The notes under the pieces are model-generated. The model searched no databases, was not told the origin of the DNA, and saw only the letters and a list, made by a program, of their open reading frames with translations. DNA of 9,633 bases, taken from contig JAIRVA010000148.1 of the NCBI GenBank assembly GCA_031254155.1, positions 1 to 9,633 on the forward strand. The letters run 5' to 3'. The translations under genes and the position numbers were made by a program. Within the stretch, counting starts at the first letter, position 1, and every line of letters begins with the position of its first letter. This DNA comes from Propionibacteriaceae bacterium (lineage in GTDB: Bacteria; Actinomycetota; Actinomycetes; Propionibacteriales; Propionibacteriaceae). Shown here piece by piece: positions 5,416 through 9,633 of this stretch.

Positions 5416-8400
5416 GTGAGGTATCACAGAGGTCAACCGGGCACAGCCGTCGCCGCGGCTACCATCGCCAAGTGGTTGGCCGGTCTCACGGCGTTCGCCG
5501 TACTCATCGGAGCCGTGGTGGCGACCGGTGGGTGGCTCGCCCCCGGGGCGGAGGCGGCGGGTACCGGGGCGGCCCGGCTGGTGCAGGTCCTCGGCAAGTT
5601 TGACAAGTTCTACACCCTTGCTGCGGGCAACGGCGCGACGGACTCGGAGTTCCGGCTCGACTTCGTGATGGAGGTACCGGCCGGGGCGGTCAAGGCGGAC
5701 GGTACCGGGCTGGAGTTGAAATACGACTTCAACGGTACGTACACGGGCACGTACGGCCCGGGGATCCAGGCTGACAATCAGACCGGCGGGACGTGGTACA
5801 CCGCCGGCACCCTGATCACGACCCCGAACTTGGCCTACGGTAACATCAACCAGGAATACCGGATCGTGCGGATCGATCACTTTGGCCCGACGGACCGGGT
5901 GACGATCTCGATGCAGGGCGACCTCGGCGGGAACTACGACGCGGCGAGCCTGTTGCCGGGGCACGCGCCTTATCAGCGGCCGGTGACGATGCAGGCCCAC
6001 GTGACCGGGAACGGCCTGAACCAATATTTTAGTTATCAGTACGAGGTGACGGTTTTTGACACCGAGGCCCTGTACGCCCCCGATTCGCAGGAGAAGGTCG
6101 CGGCCATGGTCGGCTGGGACTGGACCTGGCCGGGGCTGCCGGTCAACTCGCAGACCTCGTGGGGGTACGTCGTGGGCGGGGCCAACCCGGCCGTCCCGGC
6201 GGGCATGATGGTGGTCGCCTTCGAATCGCCGTGGTACGGCCTGGCGGCGGCGGTGAATGCCGGCGAATGTACGGACACGACCTCCTTCTACTACCAGTGG
6301 CTGCGCAACGACGGGTCGCCGACCTCCCTCACTCCGACACCGGTTCGGCAGACCATCACGCCGACGAATGCCGCCTCCACGGCCACCCTGGCCGCCGGCA
6401 CGTTGGTCGACATGAGCCCGACGGGCAGCCTGGATTTCTCGGCGGAAGGCCCCGGCTACTACCGCCTGGTCGCCTGGCCGATCGCGGTCAACCCCAACCA
6501 GCCGTCGTGCAACGGCAGCGACTACTACACGGGTTCGGTGGGCGACCTGGCCAGCCAGAACGCGTTCACGGTCGGGTCGGTCTTCTACACCGGAGGCAAC
6601 ATTGCCACGTCCGTACTGAAGGATTTTGAACCGAACCCGATGGCGTACGAGGGGACGTCGGAGGCGGTGTACACCCTGGATTCGGGCCAGTCCCGGATCT
6701 CCGGCGTCGGCTTCACGGACACGCTGCCGGCGAACCTGGTCTTCACGGGGATCACGGAGGACAACTGTGGCTTTGCGAACCAGCGGGTGACGCAGGCCGA
6801 CGTGGACGCCATGACGGATCCCGTCCTGGCGGCTAACATCGAGCTGGGTCCGGTACTCAGCCTGGTCGACATGAACAATGACGGCGCCCTGGATACGATC
6901 AACCTCCAGGGCGGGGTGACGTACGACATCCAAACCGGCGCGAGCGAGGTGTTCGGCGCGGACACCCTGCTCGGCCAGACGTGCGTGATCAAGGTGGGCG
7001 TGACGCACACGGCGGCGGTCACGGGCAACTCCGTGTGTACGAATCCGACGGCGGCCGCCGCGCAAACTAACAACGCGAGCAACGTATCGTACCAGTCGCT
7101 GACCACCGTCCTCGGGTACGATTCCACGAGCGACACCGCCTTCGGCGACTGCCTGGACATCACGATGCAGTCGGACCTCACGCCGACCGGGGCGACGGCG
7201 GAGGTCCTGCCGGGGACGGTGGCCGGCCTCACGACGACCGTCACGAGCGCCGGCCCGTCGGAGATCGACACGGCCGGGGTCACGATCACCGCGCCGGCGG
7301 GGACGACGCTGGCGGACGTGGATCCGGCGTGTACGGTGAACGCGGCCAGTACGGTGGCGACCTGTACGACGGGGTGGCTGAAGTCGGGTGAGACTCGTAC
7401 CTACGCCTACTCGGTGGCGGTACCGGCCGGCGCGGCGCTCGGCGTACCCCTCACGGGGAGTGTGGCGACCACGTACGCCTACGACACGAACCCGGCCAAC
7501 GACAGCGCGGCGATCACGCTGACGCCGGAGGCGGTGGACGTCTCCCACTCGTATTACACGGTGTCAGGGGCCAATATTGTGGCCGACGGCGTGGCGACGG
7601 GGACGATCACGGCCAGTCTCACGGACACTGATGGGCACTCCGTGACGCAGGAGGCCTCCCTGTTGACCGGGTCGCTGGCCACCCTCGACCCGACGACGAC
7701 AATTTCAGCTTTCACAGAGACGGCGACCCCGGGGACGTACGCCGCCACAATTTTGTCCTCCACCACCGGCGACAAGGTGGTTCAGGTGGTGGAGGGCATA
7801 ACACCCTTGACGGCGGTGGGCAACACCACCGCCCACTTCGTGGCGGGCCCGTTCGACTGGTCGGCCTCGTCGTTCGCCGTGTCGCCGGGCGTGGACGTGG
7901 GTGACCAGTCGACGTGGGTACCGGTGTCGGCGGGTGACCAGTTCTACACCGGTACGCTGACCGCGCGGGACGCCAACAACAACCCGGTGACCGGGCTCAA
8001 CCTCACGGACATCACGTTCGAGGGCGACTTCGGGGTGACGGTCACCAAGGTGGCCGAGGGCCCGGCCGGTACCTACACCGCCCAGTTCTCGTCCACCGTA
8101 CCCTCGGCGACCGCGACCGCGTCGGTCCTGTACAAAGGTACCCTCGTACCGTCCGGGACCGGCGTGACGCAGGCCGACCAGGTGAAGCCGACCCCGTTCC
8201 GGGCTGGCGCGCCAAGCGTGGACCTGACCTGTGCCGCGGGCCAGACCGGGACATCGCTGACGGCGACCACGCCGGTCGTGATCGGCCGCTTGTCGGCGGT
8301 GAAGGCCGTGGTGACGGACGCGTTCTGCAACCCGCTCGCCGGGGTGGACGTGACGTTCGCCGCGATGGAGGAGACCGCCGACAACAGTGCGACCTTCGTG

Positions 8401-9633
8401 CCGACGCAGGCGACGACGGGTGACGACGGTTCGGCCACGGTCATGTTGACGGATTCACAAGCGGAAACGGTGGTCGTGACGGCGTCGTTCCTGGCGGACG
8501 GTGAGCCGCTCATGATCGGCATGCCCAACCCAGTGGTGTTCTACGACGACTATGACCCGACCATTGTCGATTCAGCGATGTCCCAGTTCGCGGTCAGCCC
8601 GGCCGCGACGACCGACAGCTCGACCTGGGTGACCGTGTCGGACGGCGGATCGGTCTACACGGGTACGTTTACCGCGAAGAACAGCCGCGGCCAGACCATC
8701 GACGGGCTGGACCTCACCGACATCGTCTTCACAGCGAGCGACCCGGCGGTCCAGCTGGCGGCGACGGTCACCCCGGGCCCGGTGGGTACGGGGACCTATC
8801 TGATGACGTTCTGGTCCACCACCGCCTCCGATCCGGCGGCGGTCCCGACCGCGACGGTGAGCTACCAAGGTACGGTGATCGGGGTGGCGGCGCCGGTACC
8901 CTTCCAGGCCGGCTCGCCGGTCATCAACCCCACCTGCCCGGCGGGCCTCGTGGGGACGAACCTCTCTGCGGTGACCCCGGTCGCGGCCGGTGATCCGGCC
9001 GGGTCGGCGGTGACCGCCTACGTGACGGACGCGTACTGCAACCCCGTGCCGGGCGCGACGGTGACCTTCCAGACCACCGAGCAGACGCCGGACGGTTCGG
9101 CGACGTTTGACCAGGTCACGGCCACGACGGGCGCGGACGGCGACGCGGTGGTCACCCTGGCCGACGCGCTGCCGGAGTGGGTCAACGTGACCGCGTCGGT
9201 TACGGTGGACGGTACGGCGACCCCCATCACGGCCGGGTCCCCGGCGCGGGTGGTCTTCACCGGTGAAGCGGTCGTGTCGTGGACCAACTCGTCGTTCACG
9301 GTTTCCCCGGTCGCGACGTCCGATCCGGCGTCGTGGGTCGCGGTCTCGGCCGGTGACCAGGTCTACACCGCGACCCTGGTCGCCCGGGACGGCAACAACG
9401 AGCCGATGACCGGGCTCGATGCGACCCAGGTCGTGTTCGGGGCGACCTCGTTGACCGTGGTGGTCGCGGGCTTCGCCGAGACCACGCCAGGGACGTACCA
9501 GGCGACGTACGCCTCCCCGGTCGCGCAGGCCGGCGCGCTCGCGAAGGTGGCCGTCAAAGGCGTGACCGCGCCCGACACCCGGCCGATCCCGTTCCGGGCG
9601 GGCGGGCTGTCGCTCACGCGTTCGGTCTTCACG
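5416..9633 (+). CDS. Giant exported Ig-like repeat surface protein (partial, 1406+ residues)
   Basis: From the GTG the frame is open to the last base with no stop, so the C-terminus lies outside. Residues 1-48 are a signal peptide: basic start, hydrophobic core (about 20-41) and cleavage near PGAEAA. Residues 49-395 are an unassigned beta-rich, Trp/Tyr-containing region. Residues 400-562 resemble DUF11-type domains (KDFEPNPMAYEG, GVGFTDTLPANLVFTG, a late TCVIKVGV) and carry a calcium-loop-like DMNNDGALD (485-493). Residues 577-706 are a clear DUF11 domain, with GTVAGLTTTVTSAGPS and DTNPANDSAAITL. Residues 707-812 are an invasin-type Ig-like domain. From about 814 a unit of about 237 residues repeats: two copies and part of a third. 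Its second half fits the Big_1 pattern (VTDA.CNP..G..VTF, ATTG.DG.A.V.L, V.VTAS). The likely role is an adhesin or surface-layer stalk. The anchor (LPXTG or other) would be beyond the window. Exact ligand and attachment are unknown. Confidence 0.9.
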   Translation, partial: MRYHRGQPGTAVAAATIAKWLAGLTAFAVLIGAVVATGGWLAPGAEAAGTGAARLVQVLGKFDKFYTLAAGNGATDSEFRLDFVMEVPAGAVKADGTGLELKYDFNGTYTGTYGPGIQADNQTGGTWYTAGTLITTPNLAYGNINQEYRIVRIDHFGPTDRVTISMQGDLGGNYDAASLLPGHAPYQRPVTMQAHVTGNGLNQYFSYQYEVTVFDTEALYAPDSQEKVAAMVGWDWTWPGLPVNSQTSWGYVVGGANPAVPAGMMVVAFESPWYGLAAAVNAGECTDTTSFYYQWLRNDGSPTSLTPTPVRQTITPTNAASTATLAAGTLVDMSPTGSLDFSAEGPGYYRLVAWPIAVNPNQPSCNGSDYYTGSVGDLASQNAFTVGSVFYTGGNIATSVLKDFEPNPMAYEGTSEAVYTLDSGQSRISGVGFTDTLPANLVFTGITEDNCGFANQRVTQADVDAMTDPVLAANIELGPVLSLVDMNNDGALDTINLQGGVTYDIQTGASEVFGADTLLGQTCVIKVGVTHTAAVTGNSVCTNPTAAAAQTNNASNVSYQSLTTVLGYDSTSDTAFGDCLDITMQSDLTPTGATAEVLPGTVAGLTTTVTSAGPSEIDTAGVTITAPAGTTLADVDPACTVNAASTVATCTTGWLKSGETRTYAYSVAVPAGAALGVPLTGSVATTYAYDTNPANDSAAITLTPEAVDVSHSYYTVSGANIVADGVATGTITASLTDTDGHSVTQEASLLTGSLATLDPTTTISAFTETATPGTYAATILSSTTGDKVVQVVEGITPLTAVGNTTAHFVAGPFDWSASSFAVSPGVDVGDQSTWVPVSAGDQFYTGTLTARDANNNPVTGLNLTDITFEGDFGVTVTKVAEGPAGTYTAQFSSTVPSATATASVLYKGTLVPSGTGVTQADQVKPTPFRAGAPSVDLTCAAGQTGTSLTATTPVVIGRLSAVKAVVTDAFCNPLAGVDVTFAAMEETADNSATFVPTQATTGDDGSATVMLTDSQAETVVVTASFLADGEPLMIGMPNPVVFYDDYDPTIVDSAMSQFAVSPAATTDSSTWVTVSDGGSVYTGTFTAKNSRGQTIDGLDLTDIVFTASDPAVQLAATVTPGPVGTGTYLMTFWSTTASDPAAVPTATVSYQGTVIGVAAPVPFQAGSPVINPTCPAGLVGTNLSAVTPVAAGDPAGSAVTAYVTDAYCNPVPGATVTFQTTEQTPDGSATFDQVTATTGADGDAVVTLADALPEWVNVTASVTVDGTATPITAGSPARVVFTGEAVVSWTNSSFTVSPVATSDPASWVAVSAGDQVYTATLVARDGNNEPMTGLDATQVVFGATSLTVVVAGFAETTPGTYQATYASPVAQAGALAKVAVKGVTAPDTRPIPFRAGGLSLTRSVFT
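7852..9633 (+). repeat. Tandem two-domain coding repeats, 714 and 708 bases
   Basis: Anchoring on the Phe of F.VSP at 7873, 8587 and 9295 gives periods of 714 and 708 bases (238 and 236 codons). Each unit starts S.F.VSP....D...WV.VS.G...YT.T..A.....P.TGL, passes through a PF.AG.. link, then a Cys-containing Ig half. The Cys pair falls at residues 939/971 in unit 1 and 1174/1208 in unit 2, so a disulfide within each Ig half is likely. Copies are clearly divergent at DNA level, so this is an old expansion. The third unit is cut by the window end. Confidence 0.85.

Noticed and set aside
5356..7548. 730-codon open frame on the minus strand
   Set aside because: It is antisense to the surface protein gene, is extremely Arg/His/Gly-rich with no recognisable domain, and arises because the plus-strand gene rarely uses codons that give antisense stops. 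The plus frame has a signal peptide, domains and a Shine-Dalgarno.
8572..8868. Minus-strand open frames at 7554-9632 (70-151 codons)
   Set aside because: All lie antisense to the continuous Ig-repeat frame and show no domain or ribosome binding site of their own.

Overview
The window looks like high-GC Actinomycetota DNA. Supporting signs are the G/C-rich third codon positions, an actinobacterial type of lipoprotein, a DUF6226 protein (a family I know mainly from actinobacteria) and Gram-positive Shine-Dalgarno sites. A host-associated actinomycete is plausible because of the giant surface protein, but I cannot name a genus.

Layout. (1) Bases 1-144 form an imperfect palindrome resembling a small non-coding mobile or extragenic repeat; its left end touches the window edge. 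(2) 159-1346 (+) encodes a secreted lipoprotein of unknown function. (3) 1485-4769 is a minus-strand operon, read from right to left: a DUF6226 protein, an N6-adenine DNA methyltransferase and a BsuBI/PstI-family restriction endonuclease. All three genes overlap or abut. By family, the enzyme pair is predicted to recognise CTGCAG. (4) Between the endonuclease and the lipoprotein gene (about 1376-1508) lies a remnant made of the start region and the end of the DUF6226 gene, with the middle missing. The methyltransferase and endonuclease genes are therefore bracketed by two direct copies of the same locus, one intact and one collapsed. (5) 4870-5130 is a cluster of short inverted and direct repeats with no convincing gene. 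(6) 5229-5370 is an AT-rich strip, probably the promoter region of the next gene. (7) From a GTG at 5416 to the last base, one uninterrupted frame of 1406 codons encodes a giant exported protein. It has a signal peptide, an unassigned N-terminal region, two DUF11-like domains, then invasin-type Ig-like domains in a tandem unit of about 237 residues. Its C-terminus and any anchor lie beyond the window.

How it fits together. The restriction-modification pair is a complete, apparently functional defence cassette coupled to DUF6226. The flanking duplicate suggests it arrived by an event that duplicated its target, or by recombination between DUF6226 paralogues. The lipoprotein and the giant protein are both cell-surface products, facing the cassette from either side with no evident functional link to it. 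The most interesting signals are the duplicated and collapsed DUF6226 flank and the giant Ig-repeat protein, which is easy to miss because it begins with GTG and has no stop in the window.
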